Shown: positions 5,736 through 13,235 of the stretch, one piece after another
How positions within the stretch are numbered: the first letter of the stretch is position 1
Layout: every line of letters starts with the position of its first letter
DNA from: Fidelibacterota bacterium
GTDB lineage: Bacteria; Fidelibacterota; UBA2242; JAFGTP01
Assembly (NCBI GenBank): GCA_021735285.1
Contig: JAIPHI010000029.1
Coordinates: forward strand, 1 to 19,105
Reading direction: 5' to 3'
DNA: 19,105 nucleotides
Position numbers and translations under genes: made by a program
Notes under the pieces: generated by a model
What the model saw: the letters and a program-made list of their open reading frames with translations, nothing else
The model's database searches: none
What the model was told of the DNA's origin: nothing

Positions 5736-7196
5736 CTAACTTTTTAACCCTAAAGATTTGCATATTCTATGAAAATTAGGAGGAGCTAATCCAAGCTTAT
5801 GAGCAGCCTCAGCATCTGTCTTACTATTTTCACGGACATAGTGAATATATTTCTTGCGGAATCTCTTTTCAATTCTTCTAAGTGGTTCTATCTTAACATT
5901 TTTAGAATCAGACAAAAAACTGTCCTCATATTGATTAACATCATCTATATTTAGTGCTTCTTTTACCTCTTTTGCATCTATTAATGAATCATTCAAGATC
6001 AGCAATCTCTGGATTACATTTTGTAACTGGCGAATGTTACCTGGCCAATCATATTTTTTAAGAATAGAAATCGCTTCATCTGTAACCTCTATATCCATTA
6101 ATCCCATATCATAGGCGAACTGTTTAACAAAGTAATCCACTAAACGAGGGATATCTTCTTTGCGTTCGGTTAGGGCAGGAGCTTCAATACTAAGAACATT
6201 TAATCTATAATATAAATCCTCTCTAAATTTTCCATCGGCAACCATTTTTTTTAAATCCTTGTTTGAAGCGGCTATTATCCGCACATCTACTTTTTTTCTG
6301 CTTTTTCGTCCTATTTTGTCTATTTCACCTTCCTGTAAAACCCGGAGTAATTTAGCTTGTGCAGATAAAGGAAATTCTGAGATTTCATCAAGAAAGATGG
6401 TGCCTTTATCTGCTTGCTCAAAATAGCCTTCCCTGTTTTCACTGGCGCCCGTAAAGCTACCTTTTTTATGACCAAATAGTTCACTTTCAATCAGATCTTT
6501 TGGGATGCTAGCACAATTCACGCATATAAAACTCTCATAGCGTCTTTTGCTTAGATAATGAATATTAGTAGCGATCAGCTCTTTTCCGGTCCCTGATTCT
6601 CCATATATTATTACATTCGCGTTTGCTTCTGCGTATTTATGGATCTTATTTTTAAGTTTTTCAACAGAATCTGTCTTACCTACAATAGTATTTTCATCAA
6701 GTATATTCTTGATATTATTCTCTAATTTATCTTCTGATCTGAGTTTTTCGAGTTCCAGTTTCTTCTTTTTGTAAGCATTAACTATTGCCAAAACAAAATC
6801 AGTGGGCTGATAAATATAATCCTGGATGTCACCTGGATACTTAGTACAATACCAGAAAGCACCGGCTTTGATTAGCTCATTTGCAAAGTCAAAATCGGTC
6901 TGTTGAATCGTCATTTTGGTTACAACTAAAATTTGAACAGCAGGCTCAATATCTTTAATTTTGCGAATCAAGCGTTCGCCCATTATTCCGCCTGCAATTT
7001 TAAAATCCATTATTATAACGTCATATGCGCCCTGCTTAGATTTGATATCTTCGAGAGCTTGTTTGCCATTTGAAACAACGTTTTTAATTTGAATGTTATT
7101 TTTAGCCAGCTTTATTGTATTTTGAATTCTTTCGACATCAAAAGCCTCATCTTCGATGATCAAGAGATTGATATTATAGGTCTTATTGTTTCGCAT
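5736..7196 (-). CDS. NtrC-family sigma-54-dependent response regulator
   Basis: The 486-residue protein has three domains. The receiver (about 8-140) carries the acidic pocket E15-D16-E17, phosphoacceptor D64, T93 and K119. The AAA+ domain (about 170-400) has Walker A GESGTGKE (199-206), the sigma-54 contact loop GSFTGA (246-251, serine in place of the usual first alanine), Walker B GTIFLDE (265-271) and the FREDLYYRLNV arginine region. The C-terminal Fis-type helix-turn-helix is around 460-484. It should activate sigma-54 promoters when phosphorylated. It is the last gene of the minus-strand operon, starting 12 bases after the kinase stop; the kinase is its likely partner. All key receiver residues are present. 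Confidence 0.95.
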   Translation of the reverse strand: MRNNKTYNINLLIIEDEAFDVERIQNTIKLAKNNIQIKNVVSNGKQALEDIKSKQGAYDVIIMDFKIAGGIMGERLIRKIKDIEPAVQILVVTKMTIQQTDFDFANELIKAGAFWYCTKYPGDIQDYIYQPTDFVLAIVNAYKKKKLELEKLRSEDKLENNIKNILDENTIVGKTDSVEKLKNKIHKYAEANANVIIYGESGTGKELIATNIHYLSKRRYESFICVNCASIPKDLIESELFGHKKGSFTGASENREGYFEQADKGTIFLDEISEFPLSAQAKLLRVLQEGEIDKIGRKSRKKVDVRIIAASNKDLKKMVADGKFREDLYYRLNVLSIEAPALTERKEDIPRLVDYFVKQFAYDMGLMDIEVTDEAISILKKYDWPGNIRQLQNVIQRLLILNDSLIDAKEVKEALNIDDVNQYEDSFLSDSKNVKIEPLRRIEKRFRKKYIHYVRENSKTDAEAAHKLGLAPPNFHRICKSLGLKS

Positions 7197-7208
7197 CCTT
7201 CAGCTTTC

Positions 7209-8678
7209 TTAGTTATTTGGAATAATGATTATAAACTGGCAGCCTTTTTCTAAATTTTCAGCTCGCAGCTTCCAGCCGCATCTGTTGCGGCAAATCTTAT
7301 GGGCAATATAACATCCGTATCCTCTATTATGAGCGTCTTCTTTATTGGAAGTATGTTCACAAAATATCTTTTGAATACCTTCTGAATTTTTTGCTAGCAT
7401 TGTTTCAGGGATGCCTCTGCCATTATCCCTTATGATAATTTTTGAGAAATTTTGATCCGGATAATATTTCGTTGATACATTGATAATAATATCTTCCTCT
7501 TGATTATGATCAATTGAATTCTGCATAAGAGGTTCTAGAATTTCCCATACAACATATTCATTAATATGAACATGGGGGAGATTTTCATCCAGATCAAGGG
7601 CAAACCTATAATTATTTTGTTCCGATGATAATCTCATAAATATATTATTGACAAGAAATTCTATTACATTATTAAGATTAGTATTGAACATCAGGCCGCG
7701 AATAGCATGGATAGGCGGGTCTTTCCATTTCATTTCATATATTACTCTCGACACAAAATTTGCATAACGAGTAACAGTATATTTAAATTTATCGATGTTT
7801 TTATTGGTCAGGCTCTTCACTTCACTAATTATGAAGCCCATTATTTTTTCGGCTTTATGATGAGCATGATAGATTCGCTTTGTAAAATGCACCTCTTTTT
7901 TGTAAGCGATTTCTTTTTTTATTTTCTCTTCTCTCTCTTTAATTAGACTCTCTTTGGCCTTATCTCTCTCTTGTACTGTATAAGATGTAATATAAAACAT
8001 TGCTAAGAGTCCAAATAAGATAAGGGCTGTAAATATTAAACTGGTTTCATTAAGTGTATTGGAAATATCTTTTTTAATATTAGATAGTGCAGGAGCAATT
8101 TTAAAATAGACCACTCCTTTATACTCTCCGATTGGAGTAAAAGGCACAAAGACATCAAACGCTCGTTGTTTTAGGACTGATGTATGAATTACTTCGTTAT
8201 TTTTAATTTTCTGCTCAAAGCCCTGATATTTTTTTATAGCATCCTGATAATTATCAGAGCTATAGATTTGAGCATTTTGACCAAAAAAATATTGATAAAG
8301 CTCCTGACCTTCATCAATAGCAAAATAATTATTTTTCCGTCTCACTATAATGCAGATATCTTCAATATTATTTTGGATTTTTTGTTGACCAAAATGGATG
8401 TTGAAGGCTTCTATTATTTCTTTTTTGCGTAATTCGCTTCTGTTTTTTTGTTTGATAAAACTATTTTCAAGAATCAATTCCAGAGAATTTGTAGTCAGTG
8501 AGGCAATTCGCTCAGCGGAATCTACTTTGTAGAGCTCCAGAGTATTATTCAGGAGCTTGTTGATCGAGAACTTGTTTAAAAAGGATAAAACAATTTGAAA
8601 AGTTACTAATATAACAAAAAGAATAACAATATGTTTAATTTCAAAATCCTGATTTCGTAATTTATTTAATAAGTCCAT
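7209..8678 (-). CDS. Two-TM sensor histidine kinase with atypical phosphoacceptor region
   Basis: The 489-residue protein has TM helices at about 15-34 and 213-230 flanking an extracytoplasmic sensor domain of about 175 residues. A coiled linker (235-262) leads to a dimerisation region where the usual H-[E/D]-x-[K/R]-x-P box is absent; H271, H273 and H274 in YHAHHKAEKIMG are the candidates for phosphorylation. The ATPase domain is clear: N387 in the N box, DNGRGIP (418-424) and NRGYGCYIAHKI (451-462). It lies between the binding-protein gene (8-base gap) and the sigma-54 regulator (12-base gap). The ribosome site is weak, suggesting translational coupling to the gene before it. The sensor probably takes its signal from the anchored binding protein; that is inference from gene order. 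Confidence 0.87.
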   Translation of the reverse strand: MDLLNKLRNQDFEIKHIVILFVILVTFQIVLSFLNKFSINKLLNNTLELYKVDSAERIASLTTNSLELILENSFIKQKNRSELRKKEIIEAFNIHFGQQKIQNNIEDICIIVRRKNNYFAIDEGQELYQYFFGQNAQIYSSDNYQDAIKKYQGFEQKIKNNEVIHTSVLKQRAFDVFVPFTPIGEYKGVVYFKIAPALSNIKKDISNTLNETSLIFTALILFGLLAMFYITSYTVQERDKAKESLIKEREEKIKKEIAYKKEVHFTKRIYHAHHKAEKIMGFIISEVKSLTNKNIDKFKYTVTRYANFVSRVIYEMKWKDPPIHAIRGLMFNTNLNNVIEFLVNNIFMRLSSEQNNYRFALDLDENLPHVHINEYVVWEILEPLMQNSIDHNQEEDIIINVSTKYYPDQNFSKIIIRDNGRGIPETMLAKNSEGIQKIFCEHTSNKEDAHNRGYGCYIAHKICRNRCGWKLRAENLEKGCQFIIIIPNN

Positions 8679-8686
8679 TTTAACAT

Positions 8687-10027
8687 CTATTCTAAAATTA
8701 TTTCACCGGAACGAATACTTTGCTCTGCCATTTTTAAAGCTTCACCGGGTGAGATATGTTCATCTTTTAAAGCGTTGCTTACATAATAAGATACGACATT
8801 AGATATCCTTGTATAGTTTTCGTATTTTGGTCGGTGGAAACCGTAATTATCCATTATCAAAGTGAACATCTCAAAGGGCGTCTCTTCACTTCTTTCTACA
8901 TTATTATAAAAACTTGAAATAACAGGCATATAATAAGCATTTTCGTACAAAAATTTCTGAGCTCTTTCAGAAACTATAAATTTTAAAAATTTAATAGCAG
9001 CCTTCTTATTCTTACTAAACCTGGAAATCATTAGGTTCCAGCCACCAAATACCGATTTACTACTACCCTTACTAAAATGGGGGAGAGGAGCAAATTTTAG
9101 TTTATCCAATTTATCAGAATATTCTCCAAAAATTAGTGTGTCTTTTAGATTGCTACTCCAGGCTCTAAAAAAGGGAATATCTTTTTGCATTGCATAGCGA
9201 TAACCCTCGACTTCTTTGAACTGACTGATTTTTTTTGGTGTTAATTTATGTTTATAGATCAGATTTTTTATAAATTGTAAGGCTTCTAGTTTTGGTTCTT
9301 TTAAAAGGTCATTTTCGTCTTTAGGATTATATTTACCTCCTTTGGAATACAATATTTCAAGATAGCTACAAATTAATCCTTCCTCATTGTCACCGGAAAA
9401 TAAGTAAAATAAATTGTCAGCATGATCTTGATTCCATTTCTTTCCCAGCCTGATAAAATCTTGCCAGCTTATGGAGTTTTCTAATTTTTTTTGAATATCA
9501 TTTGAATTATTAAGTTCTTCCAGTAAGTCTTTACGGTAGCATAATAAACCAAAATCGATATACATAGGTAAACTTACCAGCTGGCTATCAATTATACAGG
9601 TGCTATATGCTGATGGCAGAATATTATTTCTTTCCTGCTGCGAGAAATATTGATTTAAAGGCTCTGCCCATTTCGAAAAACGAGAAACCCATATTTGGTC
9701 AGTGGCAAAAACATCTATCTCATTATTTTTCCCTCTTAAGGAGCGGACTAATAATTCTTTTCTTTCATTTGTACTAAATTTAGTAAAAGGTAGATCTACC
9801 GGTATTACTTCGATCTCTCCTTTATATTTTGCATTAAACATTTCAATCAATTCTTGGTGGGTCTGCGAAATATTATCAGCATATCGAATTTTGGTTACTT
9901 CATCATCATCGAAGGAGAATATATTAAGAGATATCAAATTAATGATTAAAATCACGAAGATTGTCACTACAAAAAATGTCATAGCTAAATTATATTTTTT
10001 TACCTGACCTAATTTCTTAAATAACAT
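8687..10027 (-). CDS. Membrane-anchored family-1 extracellular solute-binding protein
   Basis: This 446-residue protein starts with a basic stretch and one hydrophobic helix (about 14-36) without a lipobox cysteine or obvious cleavage site, so it appears anchored as a type II membrane protein. The remainder fits SBP_bac_1 sugar/oligosaccharide-binding proteins: DVFATDQIW (105-113) with a following KWAEPLNQYF, LVSLPMYIDFGLLCYRKDLL (150-169), and FGGWNLMISRFSKNKKAAIKFLKF (in parts, 327-350) with a downstream MPV. No ABC permease or ATPase gene is adjacent. Instead it is first in an operon with a histidine kinase and a sigma-54 regulator, so a ligand-sensing role is likely. The ATG has AAGG eight bases upstream. 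The ligand cannot be told from sequence; carbohydrate is the family default. Confidence 0.85.
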   Translation of the reverse strand: MLFKKLGQVKKYNLAMTFFVVTIFVILIINLISLNIFSFDDDEVTKIRYADNISQTHQELIEMFNAKYKGEIEVIPVDLPFTKFSTNERKELLVRSLRGKNNEIDVFATDQIWVSRFSKWAEPLNQYFSQQERNNILPSAYSTCIIDSQLVSLPMYIDFGLLCYRKDLLEELNNSNDIQKKLENSISWQDFIRLGKKWNQDHADNLFYLFSGDNEEGLICSYLEILYSKGGKYNPKDENDLLKEPKLEALQFIKNLIYKHKLTPKKISQFKEVEGYRYAMQKDIPFFRAWSSNLKDTLIFGEYSDKLDKLKFAPLPHFSKGSSKSVFGGWNLMISRFSKNKKAAIKFLKFIVSERAQKFLYENAYYMPVISSFYNNVERSEETPFEMFTLIMDNYGFHRPKYENYTRISNVVSYYVSNALKDEHISPGEALKMAEQSIRSGEIILE

Positions 10028-10231
10028 TTTATGAACCTTATCACTTTAGCAATAAATTTTATCTATGACGGCATTGATCAACTATCTTATATGGAGAAAT
10101 TTAATTATAATTTTTTCGATTGCAATTGTTAAATTACTGAATTATTGAATTTGTTTAAAAATCCTATCCATATCATTTATTGCGGAATTGAATAATATTT
10201 TATTTCTACTTCAAATAGGCTTAAATGTTTC

Positions 10232-10247
10232 TGCAAAATATATTCCA
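10232..10247 (-). promoter_or_regulatory. Candidate sigma-54 (-24/-12) promoter
   Basis: On the minus strand the sequence reads TGGAATATATTTTGCA. GG and GC stand at the exact spacing of the consensus TGGCAC-N5-TTGCW, and TTGCA matches fully, while the -24 part matches only at TGG plus A. Initiation would fall near 10220, leaving a leader of about 190 bases before the binding-protein gene. The operon itself encodes a sigma-54 activator. In AT-rich DNA a chance match is possible. Confidence 0.4.
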
Positions 10248-10335
10248 ATTTGCTAGAAAAAGGATGAAAAGTGATAATTTTGTTGTTAATTAAAGTAAAA
10301 AATTAAAATCAATGTCTTTGGGTCGGTTATAAAAT

Positions 10336-10357
10336 CATTCTTTTGAAAAAAGGAATG
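10336..10357. promoter_or_regulatory. Imperfect palindrome, possible activator site
   Basis: CATTCTTTT (10336-10344) and AAAAGGAATG (10348-10357) are inverted copies with one extra G in the right arm. It is centred about 105 bases upstream of the candidate sigma-54 promoter, a usual distance for NtrC-type binding sites. Function is inferred from position only. Confidence 0.25.
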
Positions 10358-10369
10358 CCCCTACTTTAA

Positions 10370-10411
10370 AAAAAGCGGAACTTATCCCGGCAGGATAAAA
10401 TTCCGCTTTTT
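10370..10411. terminator. Strong intrinsic terminator, probably bidirectional
   Basis: The arms AAAAAGCGGAA (10370-10380) and TTCCGCTTTTT (10401-10411) pair perfectly over 11 bases. After a small internal loop the hairpin continues with TTATCC/GGATAA around the loop CGGCA. A and T runs flank the GC-rich part on both sides, so it can work on either strand. It lies 38 bases after the stop of the processing-protease gene and should end the long minus-strand unit, shielding the sensor operon beyond it. Confidence 0.88.
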
Positions 10412-10449
10412 CCAATTGTGAATGGTTTAGATTCTAAATGTTCAGAATA

Positions 10450-12132
10450 TTAATTTCCAGCATACCCCAGAATACTCATATAATCCTGCTTATCAGCCAG
10501 GATTTCTAAGGCCTTTTCTACATCCTTATCATACTCCAGTGAAGATTTGACTCTCTCTTTTGTACCGCCTTTGAGAGTAGCAAATTCAGCCATTAAACGT
10601 CTTTTTATAATCTTCTCATTTTTATCAAACTCTTCTCTCCGCATTTTGGTATAAACATTGTAGATCTTATCAAAAGAAAGATCTAAGTTTTTGAATTCTT
10701 CTTTTTCAGAGAGTTTTTCTTCGATCTTTTTTAATTTTTCTTCATTTTTATATTCATACTTGAGATCCTGGCTATGGATGTATTCGCTAAATGCTTTGAT
10801 AATGTTCTCATCAACTTCAGAATAAGCAGGTAAACTATCATGCTCTGTCTTGTATTTGATAGCGAAATTGTAAAATGTGTTTTTGCTTACCAGAAAAGCT
10901 GAATATCTATATTTTTTAAAGTCTTCTTCTTCAATTTTAATATCAGGCTCAATCCCGCCGCCGCCGATTACTTTTCTGCCATTCATAGTGTAAAAAATTG
11001 TATCATCCTCTTCTTCTGAGAATACTAGATTCGGGTTATCGATAAATTCAGGTTTTTGGACACAACGACCGCTGGGTATATAATATTTTGCATTTGTGAT
11101 CTTGAGGGAATGTTCATCATCCAATTTGTGGACTCTTTGCACCAGACCTTTACCAAAACTTCTTTGACCTATGACAAGCGCTCTATCATAATCCTGTAGA
11201 ACTCCAGCTACGATTTCGCTGGCTGAGGCACTACCACCATTGATCAAGACTGCTAGCTTTACATCCGGATTAATAATAGGTTGTCGTTTGGCATGGATAA
11301 CACGGTTGGATTGCTTAGTTCTGCCTTTTGTAAATAGCAATGTATCACCAGAGGGGATAAACATTTCTGCAATTCCCAGAGCTTCGCTAAGTAATCCACC
11401 CGGATTTGAGCGTAGATCCAGAACCAGACTATTGAATTTCTGATTTTCATCACTTAATTCCTTTATAGTTCTGGCAAATTTTTCCGCAGCACCTCTTGAG
11501 AAACCCGTTAATCGGACATACCCAACATTTTCATTTAACATACCGGAATAACTGATTTTGGGGACATCGATCTTTGCTCTGGTTAATTCATAAACAATAG
11601 TGCCCTCAGAACCGGGTCGTCTGATTGTGAGTTTGACTTCAGTCCCCACTTTGCCTCTAATTGTTTCAGAAACATCACCAAGGGACATTCCATTAGTCTC
11701 GATGGTATCAACTTTTAAAATTTGATCGCAGGGTCTTATGCCGGCTCTTATCGCAGGCCCACCATCCATAGGAGCAATAGCGGTGACCGTATCGTTGCGC
11801 ATTGTAATCCGAACACCAATCCCACCATATTTCCCTTCAGATAGCATTTCAACGGGTTCCTTCTCTTTGCGGGTTAGAATTGTAGTATAGGGGTCCAGAC
11901 CCTCGAGTATTTCGTCAAGACTTCTTTCGGCTAGTTTCTCAGGATTGATCTTGTCAACGTAACTTGTAACCAGTTGTTTAAATGTCTTATTATAAAGATT
12001 TAAGGAGTTATGTAACTCTTTATAATAATCCTTCTCTTCCTTGTTACTTAAAGCAAGCACAAGGGTAATAGAAAGAATAACAAATAAAATTGTCCTAAAA
12101 TACCACTTTTGATAAAATTTTCTATTATCCAT
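10450..12132 (-). CDS. S41 C-terminal processing peptidase (CtpA/Prc-like)
   Basis: The protein has 560 residues from ATG 12132. That start is preferred to the frame's first Met at 12195, because AAAGGA stands six bases upstream and the overlap with tmk shrinks to eight bases. One N-terminal TM/signal anchor spans about 12-28. A PDZ domain lies around 100-185 (GGIGVRI, GGPAIRAGI). The S41 protease core follows, with NPGG (243-246), catalytic S303 in GSASASE, and K328 with Q332 in FGKGLVQ, the same Ser-Lys-Gln spacing as CtpB. A long charged helical C-terminal extension (about 440-545) exceeds the minimal family length. Such proteases cut the C-terminal ends of periplasmic proteins in the cell envelope. 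It is the last gene before the terminator at 10370. Confidence 0.94.
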   Translation of the reverse strand: MDNRKFYQKWYFRTILFVILSITLVLALSNKEEKDYYKELHNSLNLYNKTFKQLVTSYVDKINPEKLAERSLDEILEGLDPYTTILTRKEKEPVEMLSEGKYGGIGVRITMRNDTVTAIAPMDGGPAIRAGIRPCDQILKVDTIETNGMSLGDVSETIRGKVGTEVKLTIRRPGSEGTIVYELTRAKIDVPKISYSGMLNENVGYVRLTGFSRGAAEKFARTIKELSDENQKFNSLVLDLRSNPGGLLSEALGIAEMFIPSGDTLLFTKGRTKQSNRVIHAKRQPIINPDVKLAVLINGGSASASEIVAGVLQDYDRALVIGQRSFGKGLVQRVHKLDDEHSLKITNAKYYIPSGRCVQKPEFIDNPNLVFSEEEDDTIFYTMNGRKVIGGGGIEPDIKIEEEDFKKYRYSAFLVSKNTFYNFAIKYKTEHDSLPAYSEVDENIIKAFSEYIHSQDLKYEYKNEEKLKKIEEKLSEKEEFKNLDLSFDKIYNVYTKMRREEFDKNEKIIKRRLMAEFATLKGGTKERVKSSLEYDKDVEKALEILADKQDYMSILGYAGN

Positions 12133-12748
12133 TAATTTTCCTTTCAATATTATTCCAAATTTTTTTAGAAATGATTTCGATTCCGTCTTTTCCATTGAGT
12201 TTGACGAATCTATTTCTATTTTTTTTATTTATTTTTAAAAATCCTTCTCTTACTTTTTGATGAAAATTATTTTGTTCACTTTCCAGGCGATCTAATTTAT
12301 TATTTCCTATCCTTTTCTCCCTTTCATTTAGTGAAATGTCCAGAAAAAAAGTTAGATCGGGAACCAGCTCATCAGTTGCAAATTTATTCAAAGAATTGAT
12401 AAAATCAATGTCTAATCCACGGCCATACCCTTGATAAGCAGTTGTAGAATCATAAAATCGATCGCATATAACAATTTTTCCTGCATCCAGTTCAGGTAAT
12501 AGTTTTTGTTTACAGAGCTGGTATCTACTGGCAGAATATAATAGAAGTTCTGTTTTATGCTCCATGTTGATATTGTCATTATCCAGTAAGATTTTTCTAA
12601 TTTTTTCTCCAATCTTGGTTCCGCCGGGTTCTCTGACCAACGTGTATTTGAGATTTTTCTTTTGGAGTCTTTTGGTCAAAATATCGATTTGAGTGGTTTT
12701 GCCACATCCATCAATGCCTTCGAATGTAATAAATAAACCCTGTCTCAT
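12125..12748 (-). CDS. tmk: Thymidylate kinase
   Basis: This 207-residue enzyme phosphorylates dTMP to dTDP with ATP. It shows the P loop FEGIDGCGKTTQ (9-20), REPGGT (39-44), and DRFYDSTTAYQG (96-107) with the DR(F/Y/H) motif; the LID region is around 146-155. Length is normal for the family. Its stop overlaps the protease start in the sequence ATGGATAA, pointing to coupled translation. It is separated from the thioesterase gene by 89 bases, the only sizeable gap in this unit, and a TATAAT box lies just upstream. Confidence 0.96.
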   Translation of the reverse strand: MRQGLFITFEGIDGCGKTTQIDILTKRLQKKNLKYTLVREPGGTKIGEKIRKILLDNDNINMEHKTELLLYSASRYQLCKQKLLPELDAGKIVICDRFYDSTTAYQGYGRGLDIDFINSLNKFATDELVPDLTFFLDISLNEREKRIGNNKLDRLESEQNNFHQKVREGFLKINKKNRNRFVKLNGKDGIEIISKKIWNNIERKING

Positions 12749-12772
12749 TCTATCTTATTTCTATAGATTTTG

Positions 12773-12778
12773 ATTATA
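12773..12778 (-). promoter_or_regulatory. Possible internal -10 box for tmk
   Basis: The minus strand reads TATAAT here, 24 bases before the tmk ATG, inside the 89-base gap. No good -35 hexamer is seen at 16-18 bases upstream (best is AT-only sequence), so this is weak. It would give tmk and the protease partly separate expression. Confidence 0.22.
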
Positions 12779-12837
12779 AAACTTGAAATATCTGATTTAT
12801 TAATTCTTTGTAACAGCAGATTTTAATAATCTTACGG

Positions 12838-13233
12838 CTAAAAAAGTTCCAGAAAATGCTTTGGTACTCTCCTAATATTACCATTTTTATCAAGGAATGC
12901 ATGTTTAGTATATCCCTGAGCGAGCATGTCTTCATCTTCATTTACCACTCTATAATGAATAGTCATTTTAATCCGGGGCAAATCCTTGATCGTACATTCT
13001 ATTTTTAGTAATTCATCAAAATGAGCACTTTGTAAATATTTACAATGAGATTCAATAACAGGCATTAAAAAACCAGTTGCTTCAAATTCGCTGTAGGGCA
13101 GGCCCATATCTCTGAGCATATCAGTCCGAGCAGCTTCAAAAAATTCATAGTATCGTGAATAATATACAATGCCCATGGCATCAATATCCTTGTAGCGAGG
13201 TCTGGTTTGATATGTATATGTGATATTTTGCAC
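12838..13233 (-). CDS. Acyl-CoA thioesterase, YbgC/hot-dog family
   Basis: The hot-dog fold protein has 131 residues from GTG 13233. The segment RYKDIDAMGIVYYSRYYEFF (13-32) with a following EAAR matches the YbgC/4-hydroxybenzoyl-CoA thioesterase motif, with D18 as the likely catalytic aspartate. No ATG exists near the expected start. GTG at 13233, right after the accA stop, and TTG at 13254 are the options; a GGAGG at 13247-13251 lies 13 bases before the GTG, so the start is uncertain. It hydrolyses acyl-CoA or acyl-ACP thioesters in the cytoplasm; the substrate is unknown. Placement after accA suggests a role in fatty acid or phospholipid metabolism. Confidence 0.88.
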   Translation of the reverse strand: MQNITYTYQTRPRYKDIDAMGIVYYSRYYEFFEAARTDMLRDMGLPYSEFEATGFLMPVIESHCKYLQSAHFDELLKIECTIKDLPRIKMTIHYRVVNEDEDMLAQGYTKHAFLDKNGNIRRVPKHFLELF

Positions 13234-13235
13234 GG

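Larger units (their letters stand above)
10028..10369 (-). other. Upstream regulatory region of the binding protein/kinase/regulator operon
   Basis: These 342 bases separate the first gene of the three-gene operon from the terminator of the upstream unit. They hold no ORF of note. They contain a sigma-54-like promoter and an imperfect palindrome, both listed separately. The sequence is very AT-rich. Confidence 0.55.

Noticed and set aside
8687..10027. Binding protein as part of an ABC sugar importer
   Set aside because: No permease or ATPase gene lies near it, and it shares an operon with a kinase and a regulator; distant transporter partners cannot be excluded.
12133..12195. Upstream Met for the processing protease
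   Set aside because: It lies deep in tmk; the ATG at 12132 has AAAGGA at the right spacing and begins just before the TM anchor.
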